Shown: positions 1 to 13,536 of the stretch, piece after piece | How the letters are laid out: the number at the start of each line of letters is the position of its first letter | How positions within the stretch are numbered: the stretch's first letter is position 1 | Assembly: GCA_028564705.1 (NCBI GenBank) | Contig: JAPXFQ010001147.1 | Location: 434,001 to 498,000, forward strand | DNA from: Apricaphanius iberus | Taxonomy: Eukaryota > Chordata > Actinopteri > Cyprinodontiformes > Aphaniidae | Direction: 5' to 3' | DNA length: 64,000 nt | Program-made: the position numbers and the translations under genes | The notes under the pieces: generated by a model | Databases searched by the model: none | Seen by the model: only the letters and a program-made list of their open reading frames with translations | What the model was told of the DNA's origin: nothing

Positions 1-1902
1 AAAGTCATGTGCTATATATAATCATTACACACTGAGTTAAATTCAAATGTATTTCTGTAATATAATTTTGCCATAGAGGTATTCCCCGCCTGTGGTAATC
101 CCTGTTGCTTGTTCACCTTTCCCTACCACTTTTTCCTTCCACTCAATTTTCCATTAATATGTTGGATGACTGCACTCTGAACAGCCAGCTCCTTTGGCAC
201 TGAACTTTAATGGTTCACCCTCTGTCAATGAGTGTCTGCTGATTTGAAATCAGCAGCTTTCCACATGACTGTAACCTAACACATTAACACATTATTTATG
301 TATTAAAAACCTTTTTCACTGGCCTTATGCAATATATATATATAGAATATAATATATAGAATTTGCCTTTCTGAACCGAATTACGGAAATAAATGGACTT
401 TCCACAGATATTCTATTTTATTGAGATATACCTTTAAATGGTAAACAGCATCCTGTTCTTTTCCTGGGAAATTTCCTAGGCAGCTGATGTTCCCTAAAAA
501 TACATTTAACTTGTTAAGTACCTGCTCAAAAATGTTTCTTTTTTTATATTAATATTTTTGTATAATGATAATTTGTGAATACGGTCTGTGTAATATATTT
601 GTGTACAGTCAATGGTATTTTTTTGGAATATTTATTGGAGGAAAGTACTTTTGTATCTTCAATCTATTCTAAACTTTGGAATAATATGTAGCATGTTGGT
701 TGCCAGTCTCTAAGCAAACTTCATTTCATGGATCCTGCTGTATGTTACCAACAGACGTACAGATTTCACTTGTCTTCAGGTGAGTTGTTGCTCATGGTAG
801 CAGTGCATATACCCATACTTTTTAACCCTAAAACCCACTTATTCAGTGATTTTAAAAAAATTCTATTTAATTCACTATTTACCAATTTGTTTTATTGTTT
901 TGGTAATTACACCATCATCCATACAGTATGTCCTCTGAAAAGATGAAGCTGTTGCAGGGATTAAGGGGTGTGGGTGTATGTTTCAAGTACCAATGTAAAA
1001 ATTTGGGGTTAGGCTTTTGGAAAACACTGTGTTGTTCAAATTAATCATAATTAAAAAAATCTACAGTAATGATTTTCTTTTTTTTTTCCTCACTCAGGCG
1101 AGGCCTTTGAGTTTTCTTTATTGAGAATGCTTTGATTTAGGAAGGGATGAGAACAGAAGAAACTCTGGGCTCACTGATATCAAGTCATAGACATTCCTAG
1201 TTTTCTCATTTAAGTGTTGATATAAAAGGGATGTTGAGATTTCTCATTAAGCATTTATCATGGGGGGTATAAAGAAGAATTCATGTATATAATTAGGGAT
1301 ATAAAAAAAAAAACTGCTCCTGGGAAAATGAGGGGGGATAAACGGCTGCTGCTGTTTGCATACATGGATTATTTCAGTATTCTTTCAGCCAATTGTCACA
1401 AGGCTTAAAAACGCTAGTTCATGCTAATTTTAATGTTTTTATACTTCTTGCATCCCAGATTTAATACGTTTTTTTCTGTTTTCAGGTGTCTTTTAGTTAT
1501 TTTGATCACAGATGTTGGTATAATCCAGGTGCCAGGCTTTAATATTTTCCGAATTCTTTTAAACATTTTGTAACTTGACCTGGATAGAAAAAAAAATCTA
1601 GGAAAAAACTGTCTCTCTTTAAAGATTTTCTCATGTTACAAACTCAACCAGATTTATTTTTTACATTTCATAATTTCACCAGGGTAAAAAAAATCTAGGA
1701 CAAGATTAGCACTTTTTTTGCTAATTTAAAACTTAAGACTTTTGAAAAATGCAAAAATTGTACATCATAAAATGGAAAGAAAATCAGGTATGGTTTTGAA
1801 AATGTAAATTAAAAAGTCTCCCCTGAGACAATACATTGTAGAGCAGAGCAGGGCTGCAAGATATTGGGAAAAACTGACATTACAACTCTTCTAAACCTGT
1901 GA
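1..1902. other. AT-rich non-coding stretch, no gene recognised
   Basis: No reading frame here resembles a known protein. The first 300 bases look like a degraded dispersed repeat. The rest is AT-rich with poly-A and poly-T runs. It could be the 3' untranslated end of a plus-strand gene lying to the left, but nothing in the window proves this. Confidence 0.4.
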
Positions 1903-3096
1903 TATACACTCACCTGAAGGATTATTAGGAACACCATAATACGGTGTTTTACCCCCATTCGCCTTCAGAACTGCCTTAATTCTACATGGCATTGAGTCAA
2001 CAAGGTGCTGAAAGCATTCTTTGGAAATGCTGGCCCAAATTGATGGAGATTTGTGGGATGCACATCCAGGGGACAAAGCTCCCGTTCCACCACATCCCAA
2101 AGATGTTCTATCGAGTCTAGATCTGGTGACTGTGGGGGCCATTGTAGTACAGTGAACTCATTCTCATGTTCAATAAACCAATTTGAAATTATCCGAGCTT
2201 TATGATATGATGCATTGTTGTGCTGGAAGTAGCCCTCAGAGGATGAGTACATGGTGGTCATGAAGGGATGGACATGGTCAGAAACAATGTTCAGGTTGCC
2301 TGTGGCATTTGAACGATGCCCAGTTGGCACTAAGGGATCTAAAGTGTGCCAAGAAAACATCCCCCATACCATTACACCACCACCAGCAGCCTGTACAGTG
2401 GTAACAAGGCATGATGGATCCATGTTCTCATTCTGTTTACGCCAAATTCTAACTCTACCATTTGAATGTCTCAACAGAAATCGAGACTCATCAGACCAGG
2501 CAACATTTTTCCAGTCTTCAACTGTCAAATTTTGGTGAGCTAGTGCAAACTGTAGCCTCATTTTCCTACTTTTAGTGAAGATGAGTGGTACCAAGTGGGG
2601 TCTTCTGCTGCTGTAGCCTATCTGCCTCAAGATTGTGCGTGTTGTGGCTCCACAAATGCTTTGCTGCATTCCTCGGTTGTAACGAGTTGTAATTTCAGTC
2701 AAAGTTGCTCTATCAGCTTGAATCAGTTGGTCCATTCTCCTCTGACCTCTAGCATCAACAAGGCAATTTCGCCCACAGGACTGACGCATACTGGATGATT
2801 TTCCCTTTTCACACCATTCTTTGTAAACCCTCGAAATGGTTGTGCGTTAAAATCCCAGTAACTGAACAGATTGTGAAATAATCAGACCGGCCTGTCTGGA
2901 ACCAACAACCATACCACTTTCAAAATTGCTTAAATCACCTATCTTTCCCATTCTGACATTCAGTGTGGAGTTCAGGAGATTGTCTTGATCAGGACCACAA
3001 AATGCATTGAAGCAACTGCCATGTGATTGGTTGATTAGATAATAACATTAAGGAGAAATTGAACAAGGGTTCCTAATAATCTTTTAGGTGAGTATA
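1903..3096 (-). mobile_element. Tc1-like DNA transposon, nearly full length, inactive
   Basis: The two ends are imperfect inverted repeats of about 30 bp: CACTCACCTGAAGGATTATT on the left and, read on the minus strand, ACTCACCTAAAAGATTATTA on the right. Both abut TA, the Tc1/mariner target. At about 1.19 kb the length suits an element holding one transposase gene. The interior codes on the minus strand for a Tc1-type transposase (see the pseudogene entry). It sits in the spacer beyond the 3' end of SCAMP4. Confidence 0.9.
1930..2964 (-). pseudogene. Tc1-like transposase pseudogene
   Basis: Read on the minus strand, a start near 2951 opens MGKIGDLSNFESGM, the usual N-terminus of this fish Tc1 group, but an in-frame TAA near 2850 ends it inside the DNA-binding region. 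The main open segment (1965-2789) carries DDE-domain blocks: WSDESRF with the first Asp, GGGVMVWGMFSW, HNNASYH where the second catalytic Asp is Asn, and SPDLDSIEHLWD with the third acidic region. Near 2055 the frame shifts, and the C-terminal part (SMPCRIKAVL) continues in another frame. With a stop, a frameshift and a lost catalytic Asp it cannot be an active transposase. Confidence 0.88.
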
Positions 3097-4004
3097 TGTT
3101 GTAACAAAGTATACAGCTTGAACAGCACCTTTGGTTGTGCTGCACTCCTGCTGACTTGTTAATAATTGACCCACGCCAATCTTACCGTTTTATTTTTTAT
3201 GTTACAGGTCTGGTGTTCATCTTTTTTTGGTTATTGTTAGGGCTACACAATATTATAAAAAAATTGCACTGTAGATATTAGTAAAAATAATGTGCAGATA
3301 TCAGTTGGCCTAAATTTCTAATGACCTTAAACATTTTTGAGCAACGTCATTAGTCCGGTGTGAGCATCTGTCCAACTGAATATTACATTAGCATGAATTA
3401 CAATTATTGCACTCTGAACAGTCCTTCGTGATATTAATTTTGCACACGAGATTACAATTATATAGTTGTGATACATCATGCAGCACAATTGTAGAGCCTC
3501 TTACAACTATCAGTCTTCTATATCTAGAGACTTCAATGTTTGACTGCTCTCCTTTGCAAAATAGCTTTAACTTAATTCAGACTGGATGGAAATCTTTAAA
3601 TCTTGCCATAGAAAAGATTTAAGACGCGACCAATTTCAAACAAATGTGCATTAATTTAACCTTTCCCACTGTAACTTTGAAGTGTTTGCCATTGATTCTG
3701 ACAATCTTGAAATGAAATGCACACAAAAATCTACTTCGAAAACATGTATCACTTTGTGTTGGCCTATCGCATTCAATCCCAACAAATCACCTTAAAATTT
3801 GGCTAAGAAAAGTAAAGTGGTATGGGGATTAATATGGAGTAATATGACAAATAAAAAGGTGGTATATTTTTCTGTAGCGGTAATTCTTTGTTTAAAAAAT
3901 AATTCTGTTACAACGGATTTATTAATCTTAGATGTGATTAATTCAAGAAGGAGAGGAAGTGTACATTGTGGTCAAATAACCCAGACACATTGTGAATAAA
4001 GTAA
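3097..4004. other. Intergenic spacer, nothing recognised
   Basis: AT-rich sequence between the Tc1 element and the SCAMP4 polyadenylation region. The short open frames have no recognisable family and no splice context. Confidence 0.4.
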
Positions 4005-5094
4005 TTTATTGAAATGTTGCGATATGTATAGGATAAAGTCACGCGAGCACTTATTTTCTGAAATCAAATTACAGAAATGTACATTACACTTGGCAGTTGG
4101 CCCTGAAGGACACTTCAGTAACAAGAATGTTGATTTATCTTTCAGGCAGGCTTTGACAGCCCAAGATTAGTATATTGGAACAAAAAACTCAGAATTATCC
4201 AGCAGTTATTTCTACATGCATGTTTCAATCACTCTGGGTATGCATGAATGTTGGTAGCAAGACACCAGTTCATTTAAAAGCAATATTTTAGTGACTCCAG
4301 GTAAGCTTACTGTCTTTAAAAAAAAATCTGTATCTGGAGCAAAGGGAAAGAAAAAAAATGGCAGCATTAGATAAGGTCCTTTCAATCACTGAAAGCAAAC
4401 AGTAGCTTGAGAACAAAAACTGAGTTCACAGCTTAATTCAATGTCTACTTTGGTGACTTTTTATTTAGAAACATAACAGGAGGAGTTAAGTGTTTTGGCA
4501 TCAGTGGTCAGTAAGAAATCGGAGAAGTTGCTTCACTGAAGCATAAGATTAGTTTAACACACAAAAAAAATAGCAGTTTTTGTTAAGGCGCAAGTCAAGC
4601 AGAAGACTTTTAAAACATGCAAAATCTGCAACATTAAGCCAAGCATTTAGGCATCACAAACAAACCAAACTTGTCATAAAATAAACTATAATTCATACTA
4701 CATTATGTAGCATGCAGCTTTGTAAAAATCCATCCATTACACGGATGCATAAGGCACACATTCTTCACTTATCTTTAAAGTGTTCACAAATTACTTCACT
4801 GAATGTCTGCAATCCAAATAAATCTTCAAAAGCAAAGCTTTTTTTAAAGCATACGACTATATTTGTTAGTTTTTATTCACTTTATGTAAACATAAGAGGA
4901 ACAGAATGGCACATTTTAAGAACAACAGCCCAAACCGTTTCAGGCTGCTTTAATGAAAAAACTTTGTAATTTAAAAAACAAAAAACTCAATCAAATCTTT
5001 ACTTAAAGAATGAAATGCTGTGTTTCGAAGTGCTTTTGTCAGCAACGTGGAAATGACCAATCATCTGTCTCCCCTTAGAGGCAATCCCCAGCCA
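4005..5094 (-). other. scamp4: SCAMP4 3' untranslated region with polyadenylation signal
   Basis: The SCAMP4 stop codon is at 5095-5097 on the minus strand. About 1.1 kb downstream, TTTATT at 4005-4010 reads as AATAAA on the minus strand and is the best candidate polyadenylation signal. The interval has no coding potential. Transcript ends were not observed, so the length is an inference. Confidence 0.55.
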
Positions 5095-8000
5095 TTACCA
5101 GTGGCTGTCGTCGGGATAACTTGGCACTGCGGCGGGGTACTGAGGTAAAGTTGGACCTTGAGCTGTCTGAGCGACAGCGTTGAACCCTGCTTCTCTCAAC
5201 GGGGCACTCTTCCACAATCCGGTGCTCCACTCTTCCTGAGCGCGCGCCATGCTTCCCCCGCCGCCTCGGTACAGTCTGTGCACCTGTGACATGGAAAAAA
5301 CATGAGGGGAAAAAAGGTTGATTTGGTGTGCAGGGACATCTCAGTAAGTTAGAATAACATTGAACAGTGGATGTATTGTAGTAATACCAGTCAAAAAGAG
5401 AAACGTGATATTATAGAAGTTAATTACATGTAGAGTGAGATTTCAATGATTTCTTTCTGATCATTTTGATGGTTGCTTTCAGCTAATGAAGACCTAAAAT
5501 TCAGTTTGTCAGAGTTTCATCTCTGAGGAAGTAACTGGGTCGTTCTATAGGTCTTTGGACCATTCTACATGATCTTACTAATGCTCTTCTTGAAGCCATC
5601 TTCACAGCATGGAGTAAATTCTCCAGTAGCTGATTGGAAACACATTGTTCAAATGTTCAACAAACAACAAGGATGGGCTGGTCACCATTCAGACACTTTA
5701 GCTCAGTTATTGTTGAATAGTTTTTGTGGCTTTTCTGTCCCTGTGGAAACTTTCTGCTGGACAACCTCGATGCCCCCAGTTTTCCCCATTATTATGTAAT
5801 GACATGATCATAACATTTGTCTATAGATGTTTTTTATTTTATTTGTCTCATTCTAATTTTCTGACAAATTGAACTTTGGGTCCCCGTTGGCTGCAAGTAA
5901 GAATCATCAAAAATTGTCAGAAATAAACAGTTGAAATATGTAATGTGACATGGTAACATACTTTGTCACACTAAAATGTCTTTGATCAAATAAATTCTAA
6001 AATGGGATAAAAAAAAAAACCTCAGTAAAGACAACAACCTTGGTTTAAATTATATTTTCATTGGTATAGAAAAAAGTTCTCAAACCAGCTTAAATCTATT
6101 TTTGGCCTTTAGAAGCAACAACGTTTATCAGGAGTTTATGTGAACTGGCAGTGGGTCTTTAACGTCACCGCTGAGGATACATGGATATCTTTATTTTATT
6201 AATAGGAATTCAACGATACCGCTTTTTTTACAACCGATACAATAACTATACTTGGATCAGATTACTTACCGATACTGAGTACCAAAGCTGATACTTCAAC
6301 GCAAAAAAAGTAAAGGACCTATTAATAAATCTGACCACAAAACTAAAAGCCCAAGTTAAAAATTAAAATTTTCTGTTTAATCTTTGCAGAGTTTACACAT
6401 TTAAAGCATCGGTTCATGGTGTACTCATATCGATACCGAAGTACCGATATGAGTACATTAGACGGTATTGGGGCAGATACCCAATACCAGTATCAGTGCA
6501 TCCCTATTTATGATTTTTTAAAAACCTATTTAAAGGTTTGCTAGCCACTGGGCTTTGGATCGTTGTCCTGCTGTTGAACCAAACTTTGCTTGGATGTAAG
6601 GTCCTGTTTGATGGCCAGCAGGATATTTTGGTGGAATGCAAAACTCAGGATTTCATCAGTAATTGTAAATCCTCCACCTCTTTAGGAAGCAAAGCAGCCC
6701 CGAACAATCATACCAGCACTGTGTTCTGAAATGCATCATGTTTGTTTCTTGCAAATGTGAGACAAGCTTCTCTGTTCTTTCAACACTTTTGGGGGGGGAG
6801 GGGTTGGATCTCTCCCATTGAGACCATTTTGCTCACCCTCTTGCTCTTATTAAAGGTTGAATATGGAACATTTTCATAAAAAGCTACATTTAAAAAACAA
6901 ATGATATATCCATGGGGATTTAGAGGGGTGCAGAATAAATTTTTTTATTTGAATTAAAATAGAATACAATTTATATTTAAAACGGGCACAACGATGATGG
7001 TATGTTCACATTTCTATGATCCAACTATATGTTCGGCAGAGCTCAGCTGGCAGTGGGAGAAATGGTGGAGTCAGCAATTCAAGCAGCTGCTTCAGAGCCC
7101 CGGAGGTATTGTTATCCGTCTCAGGAGGAGTGACCAAAGAACAGAAACTAGAGTAGTTTTAGGTGAAGCCTACACTACGTTGACCCACATAAAACATTTC
7201 AGAGGCATCAAACACAGGCAGAAACAGCAACTTTCCTCCTGGATCAATAAGCTAACTCACTTGCTATCTTGGCTAGCGTTAGCTGTCAGTTAAACGATTA
7301 AAATCTATTCCTCACTGGACACTGTTAAGGTTGGTCACTGTGCGTATCCACCAGGAAACCCAACAGCTGGAATGATGCTTTTATTGTTGTAACCGTCACC
7401 ATAATGCTCGTGTTACATATTCAACCTTTAACTTGCAAGCTCTGACCTTTGGACAAGAGAGATCTGTTTTAGCTTGAGACATTGCTCTGGTTTTTTTTTT
7501 TTGACACCTCCTAGAACACTGGACAGAGTATTAGGGCCATTGTAGACTTAAGAAAAACTATTTGAGTAAATTTATGAGAGAAAAATTTAGAAATTTTGAG
7601 ATTTAACACATTTTCCAGAAAAGCATGGAAATTCTGTGATTTAGAAAAATAGACAATTAGCAAGAAAACGGAAATGTCCAATATTTAAGGCATACATTTT
7701 CAATATTAAAATGTAATATTAAAAACATATGTCTTAAACTAAGACGTTTTGTAAAGTCAGACATTTCCAAAAAAACAAACAAAAAAAACAAAAAAGAAGT
7801 TTGTTGAGAATAAAATCTGACTAAAAAATGGTCAAATAAGATTCAATTATTAAATATACAAGACGTGCTGCTGGAAATTTCAAAATTTTAGAGCGAGTGG
7901 TTCTTATGACTGTTTTCCTGGATCAAAACGACTTCAGACTTGCCATGAACGTCTCAAACGGGAGAGACCGTGAGGAAGAACCTGGAACATGGTTGCGTCA

Positions 8001-11000
8001 ACATGGTCTCATTGAGCACCATGCAAGTGTGTAACTTTATGCGATTAACAATTAATTTTGAACTTTGTGATTTAGATTCCAAATAACTACATCTTCATTT
8101 ATGCTGAGATTGTTTCTGTTGCACTTCGTACAATCCATGTTCTATAAATTGCATTACATTTTTTAAAAAGTTTTTGTTCTGTTGCAATGTATCTGGAAAA
8201 TTAGATTTGAAAAGGAGTCATTTTGACATATAAAGAAAATAATATATCCCGAGAGGTATCATTACCGCACATTATATCACACAACAGATTTGAAGCCTAG
8301 CCATAATTGCATCTATATTTTTAAAAAATGTGTTCTTCCTTGTTTTCAGATAGTTAAGAGCCATTGTGGAAGGTTCACAGAACTACATTGGGCTTGAGCT
8401 TGGAAGGTTCAGCACTGCTGCAGGCTTTCCTGTTTTGGATTATGGCTCTTTGGTTCCCTGGCTTCCCAAAGTTTATAAATGACACTGTAATCCTTCAAGA
8501 CTGTTCATTACTTGTTAAATGATAGTTTAACATATTTTAGCAGATATGCTGCCTTTGGAAATCTTTCACCATTCAAACAGATGTAGAGATCCGCAGGTCA
8601 GTTAACAATCAGACCTTGGTTTGGCTAATAAAATTGAGCTCAGCTTTCATGAAAATGCACTTTAACCATAGTTGACTCATGTTTCAAAAAGGAGGTGATT
8701 ACTTTTTGCAAGAGAGCCAAATTGGTTGGATAGCTTTTTCGCCCTTAATGAATGCAATCGTCGTTAAAAAACAAATTTTTGTTTTTATTTTTTATCCAAT
8801 ATTAGAATTTGTTTGCTGATCTAAAACCTTTAAGTGTGAAAAAAGCAAACAGAATAAATCTGTAAGGGAGCAAATACAACTGTACAAGTTTCACTTTTAT
8901 AAATGGTATTACGAAAATACATAAATCTTTCAATAATTTTCTAATTTACTCAGATTCACTGCTTTTAGGAAGAGAAAAACTACAGTTAAGAGTAAAATCA
9001 TTTTCAGCTCATTGTTCACTCACCTTTATGAGAACCAGTGCCATTAATAGGGTCACCACAGTGAAGAGCAGAGTTGTAATAAGCATCACTATAGCGGAGC
9101 CCACATTGTAGCTGAAAAACATCACTGTGGCAATCCAGCCGCTTTGGTGTGTCGGTGAGGATGAGATGGAAGTAGCATGAGTTAGTGTATCAGACAGTGC
9201 ACACAGAGCAAAGTGGATTTAATACAAACGTCATCCAAAGATGAGCCTTTTTTAAAGCAGTGAGAACTGGGATGCAGCTGACTGATAATCAAATAACTCA
9301 CTATTAAAATCACGAGTGAACGGCACAGTCACTACAAGCATGTGTGCGGTTCCTTTAACATGTTTAGACTGCCAGAGGGAACATGCTTCATGTTGGATGT
9401 AAATTAGGCAAAAAGAAAATGGAAAAAAAAGTGATTTTAACAAAAAGGGATTAAAGCGGATCTTGGTGCAACAAAAAACACCTATATAAAAAACAACTAT
9501 ATGCAAGAAAAGATTTGTTATCTTCTTTACTCTTTTCCAAGGGTGAGGAAACCTCATCTTAACACAGAACTTACCAATAAATACCTCAAGCAGACAAATA
9601 AAATGTCTTGATCATAAACACAGCAATTAATCGTCTTAATCCTTTCTTTTACATCTAAATACTCAAATCTGAGTCTAAAACAGCTGTTTGCTGTCTTATT
9701 ATGGTTTGCATGCGTTATGGAGAGATCTCAAAACAAAGGTGGTGTAGGGGGTTACTTCAGCCCACTCCCATTAGAGCGAGTCAGAAATGACACCAGCAGC
9801 AACAACCGGCCGGTGGCGGATGCTCCACAGTGGCTATTCTACTATGAACAGAAGGAACGCCAAACTAACCCTGTTGAGTTCTCTCAAATATTTCCATGTT
9901 GAATATCTTAAAAAAGAATAAATTAATTCTAGTGTAGTTATTTTTGCTTCTTCTGGTAGGCTATTCAACCCGCTGGCATTAATGGCTAACTGCATTTGGT
10001 TAAAATCCACAGAAATATGTTATTGATTAAAGTTATTCTTATGAATGCTAAAATATTGACAAAGAAAGAATATGATAGCTTTAGGTGTATTTTTTTTTTA
10101 TTTTGAAATAAAGTTTTCTCTCACTCTTAACATCTAAACCTATGCATGAGCTTATGTGTTACTGATGATATAAATATTTACGTTTTCTAAACCACCATTT
10201 CTGTGACTCATATTCTCTTATTGATATGAAAGAGAAAGTGACAGAATGACTGGAGTTTTCTCTGGTTGTATGAAGCACAGAGTGACATCTGATTATTTCT
10301 ACACTGAGTCATTAGTACAATTAATCTTGTCAAGAGAAATAAACTGATTAGTAATGACTAATTACATGGGTACAAGCTTGTGGAGGGATACGGAATGCGG
10401 TTGTCACAATACTAAAAATCAATCAATACCGTTTGATATTGCGGCAAAATGTTTTGAAGCCACAGAATGGTTTGAGGTGTACAGCAAATATGATTTATTA
10501 CAATATGACAATATTTTTACTTCATTAAGTAGAAGGAACAACAATAAGAGAATTTAGCCGTTGGTTAGAAAATATGTAATTCCAAATTGTCACTTCCCAG
10601 TTTGGTAAAATAGTAGATAACTCTTAGTAAATCCTTTAGAGAAGGGTTGTTGCTTTGCTTCAGTAAGGCAGTTATTTAACTTTAATGTAGTTCCTTATCT
10701 TTACCAGGTGCTTCCATTTCTCTGTCAATTTGGCATTGATACAAATAACCTGTAGCTATTGAGGGACAAATAAAGGATCATGTTATACTAAAATAAATTG
10801 TTTCAAAACCAACATGGATCTGGTCCATTAAGACATAACCAGCAGCAGCCCTGTACAGTTTCTGTCTTTATTGTATTTTTGCTCAACAGTTTCTCAAATG
10901 ATCATCTAGAGCAGCATGGTAGGCTGTGATAGATTTCTACTTTTTCTGCTCTTAATATCAGCTTCATTCTGACTACACCATAACCTGAGTTGCTATTAGC

Positions 11001-13035
11001 CATATTAGCCTCCAGTGCCTTTACAACACAAACGAGTGATGGAGCGGGGGCCCTCTGAATTCTTCCGTTTCTTTGCCATTTCGCAACCGACTTAACTATT
11101 AGCCAATCAACATTTTCTCACGTTAACCTGTGCCACAGAAGAACAAAGGGTTGAGTGGTTCGGAGCGTCGAACCTGGAGGAGCTCAGACCAACAGAAAGC
11201 CGTTTTTGGGCTGTACGAGAAGCTAATATTTAAAGAGACGCCGTCAACTTACATCCTGCTCACCTTGTTCCATCCTCCCATGTTGACACATTCAATATTG
11301 GGACAATACTGGCACAACAAACCTGGCGAATGGCTGCCTTACATAGCAATACAACACAAACGACAATGAAGTAACGTCTGAACAAGTTCAATCTAAATGG
11401 GTTATTTTTACTTTCAAATGAACTGCCCAATAAAAGAATAGATATAACATGTATGTGCTGGGTGTAAAGCATATTTTCCTGCACGTCACTGAGACTGACT
11501 GCTAAATGAAAGAATCATAAAAAGAGGCAAATTCTTGAAGGTAGGTTTGATTCAGACTCACCATGTTCCCCATCCAGAGATGCCTATAGTCTGGATGAGG
11601 GCCAAGACACACTGAAGGAAAAAGATGAAGAAGAAGGCCATAAAGTTGAAGGAGCTATCAGCCCTGTGAAGAACATGGGAAAACAGATGGTCAAGATACA
11701 GTAGACATTACCGCTTGGAGCTGCTTTCTTTTTGTTTCGTTCTTTCAATCATTTTACATGAACAAGCTGCAGCATGAACATGATACCGTCAACATGTTGT
11801 GAACAGACCACAAAGATCGGGCTGCATTTTTAATTTAGAAAAACCATTATTGCTGTACGACTGCATAAACTCTACCAACGGAATATCTGAAAATAATCAC
11901 TGACGAAAATTGACTATTGCAAGAAAGTATTCACATCTTTTGACTTTATTCTTTTTTTTTTTTTTACACCCCCATTTTGTCATGTTTCAACCTCCAACAT
12001 TAACATAATTTATTGGGATTTCTTACGACGGACCAACACAAACTTGCATGTGGAGTTCAGCTTCAACAGACCAACCTATGGTCATCTAGCTAAACTGACA
12101 AGTTGTACTGATCAGAACAGCAGGCAGGAATGCCACGGTAGCTCTGGAGGAGCTGCAGAGATCGGCAGCTTGAGTGGGACAGTTGGGAGTCATCTTCTCC
12201 ACAAATCTGGTTTTCCTTTAAAGAAAGCCCAAACAAGTAACATTTTCCACAATCCAGCAGTGAAATGTGTTCCTTACAAACAAAATGCCATCTGTGTATA
12301 CAAATGCTAACACTGCAAATTAGCTTGAATGCACCATACTCGTGATGAAACGTGGGGGGGCAGCATCATTCTGTTGCAATGCTTTTTTTTCTTTTTACGT
12401 GGACAGAGAAAGTGATCGGGGTTGATTGAGATTTGTGGTTGCAATGCAGGGACTTCTCCTTGCTCCTTTAATATGATTTACAGGTGGAATATTTACCTGA
12501 AAGCTTTGTAGAGTGGTCTAAACCAACACGTGTAACTGCAGGGGCTGAACAGAAGAAGCCAGAGCAGAGAAAACCCAAAGTTTGTGCCGCTTCCTCCTCC
12601 AATCCACCAAGCAGTGCAGGAGATGACATTTATGCAGAGTGTGGCAGAATACACTGAAGACCAGAAAGGAAAAGGGTGGGAGGGGAGAGGAAATGAGTGA
12701 TTGGTAACTTCAGATTAAGTTAAAGGGATATTTTCTTTATGTTAAACATATCTTTACAACTTACTCATCCAAAGTGTGTAAACTCTCCGCACAAGCTGTT
12801 TGTGAGGCGCAGGGATTTCCTCATCGATGTTTTGGTAAAAGCATGGCTTTATTCTTAGGAACTTTGGCAAAGGAGGAAAGTTATTCACCCGCTCTAAAAA
12901 GCAGAAGCAAGGATTCCGTTTTATTCCCATTTCTAACTCATTCATGTGTAAGAATCAGTTAATTTGTAAAACACACCAACTTATTCCAAGGAGAAAAAAG
13001 GAGGCAAAAATAGAAATAACATACAAACCTGCCAT
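5095..13035 (-). CDS. scamp4: Secretory carrier-associated membrane protein 4 (SCAMP4), complete
   Basis: SCAMPs are four-pass proteins of post-Golgi recycling vesicles. Coding exons in gene order: 13029-13035, 12765-12893, 12497-12653, 11562-11663, 9024-9141, 5095-5283. All junctions are GT-AG and in frame, giving 233 aa (human SCAMP4 is 229). The N-terminus [14 protein letters not shown] has the family [19 protein letters not shown] motif and, as in SCAMP4/5, no NPF repeats. Four hydrophobic segments lie near residues 47-66, 71-91, 107-127 and 143-170. The loop [18 protein letters not shown] between the second and third matches the conserved cytosolic peptide. The C-terminus [17 protein letters not shown] fits SCAMP4 and not SCAMP5. 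The ATG is chosen because ATGGCAG followed by a GT donor is the only nearby exon end that joins in frame to the AGCGGGTGAAT acceptor. Confidence 0.93.
6215..6510. mobile_element. hAT-like non-autonomous fragment
   Basis: Repeated CGATAC motifs and the right end CAGTATCAGTGCATCCCTA match the terminal style of the element at 49970-50379 (TAGGGACGCACTGATAT at its left end). The left boundary is too worn to fix. Confidence 0.45.
6870..7420. repeat. Dispersed repeat, copy 1
   Basis: Shares long diverged blocks in the same order with 30590-31300: TTTTCATAAAAAGCTACATT near the left side, a CGGGCACRACRRTGA block in the middle, and an ACAGCTRGAATGATGYTTTT block at the right. Family not identified. 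Confidence 0.6.
9142..11561 (-). other. SCAMP4 intron, nothing clear
   Basis: AT-rich intron between the fifth and sixth coding segments (9142 to 11561). Several short open frames exist but none has family resemblance or splice support. Confidence 0.4.
11918..12440 (+). mobile_element. Decayed Tc1-like element inside a SCAMP4 intron
   Basis: Begins with an end-type sequence (AAGTATTCACATCTTTTGAC, then a T-run and TTATTGGGATTTCTTA). Near 12350 it contains GGGGGGCAGCATCATTCTGTTG, the worn coding block for the GGGSIMLWG-like motif of Tc1 transposases, followed by the GTGATCGGGGTTGAT region. It is truncated and interrupted, with no intact frame. Confidence 0.65.
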
Positions 13036-13055
13036 GCTTTAATTCCCCTTCCTTC
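13029..13055 (-). other. scamp4: SCAMP4 27-nt exon carrying the start codon
   Basis: On the minus strand an acceptor (CCTTGCTATTTAG) is followed by 27 bases ending ATGGCAG and a GTTTGT donor. Spliced to the exon at 12893 this gives MAERVNNF, the expected SCAMP N-terminus. An upstream non-coding exon probably ends at 13537, where a strong donor (GTAAGA) lies. The small size makes this exon easy for gene predictors to miss. It could instead be the end of a longer first exon used from another promoter. Confidence 0.7.
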
Positions 13056-13536
13056 CTAAATAGCAAGGAAACACAGATACAACACCTATAAATAATCATG
13101 TCTGAAAATTATTTGAATTAGGAAATATACTAGCAAATAGTTTAAAATTGTATTTGCTATATGGAGCTATACATTTCATACAGGCTAATTTAAGGTAAAC
13201 TAACAAAGTCTCGGATCAGCGAGAAGCTCCTGTTTGCCCATTTCGACTTTTGGTCAATCTGATGACTACTTTTAAAGCCAAACAGCAATTTATCCACGTA
13301 TCTAACCTTATTTAAAGTTATCTAATCTTAACGTCGTGAGGGACACCATGCAGGGAAAAGCAGCTAATTTGCTGTTGGTTCGGTAATCCAACCAAGAGGA
13401 GCAAAGAAGAACGTTAACTATCTGTTCGTGTCACATAATTGCTTGGTTTGACCAGCTGTTTCTTAGCGGACAAACCCTGAAACTGTCCCGGCTATGATGT
13501 GAATGTTAAACGTAATGAAATAAATGCGAATCTTAC

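Larger units (their letters stand above)
5284..9023 (-). other. SCAMP4 last intron with degraded repeats
   Basis: No exon-like sequence. The part at 5330-5620 shares blocks with 38130-38330 (for example AGCTAATG followed by an AAAACTCAGTTT-like run), so both are copies of one dispersed repeat. A hAT-like fragment lies near 6215-6510. Reading near 6535-6760 resembles a reversed Tc1 relic, 6870-7420 is a copy of the repeat also seen at 30590-31300, and 8680-8880 looks like a transposon end. Confidence 0.5.

Noticed and set aside
12754..12945. Open frame beginning [11 protein letters not shown] as the SCAMP4 start
   Set aside because: Its first codons come from intron sequence; a pyrimidine-rich acceptor ends at 12894 and the upstream 27-nt exon gives the conserved MAERVNNF.
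5095..13035. Assignment to SCAMP5
   Set aside because: The N-terminus is similar, but the [10 protein letters not shown] ending and the [13 protein letters not shown] segment fit SCAMP4.
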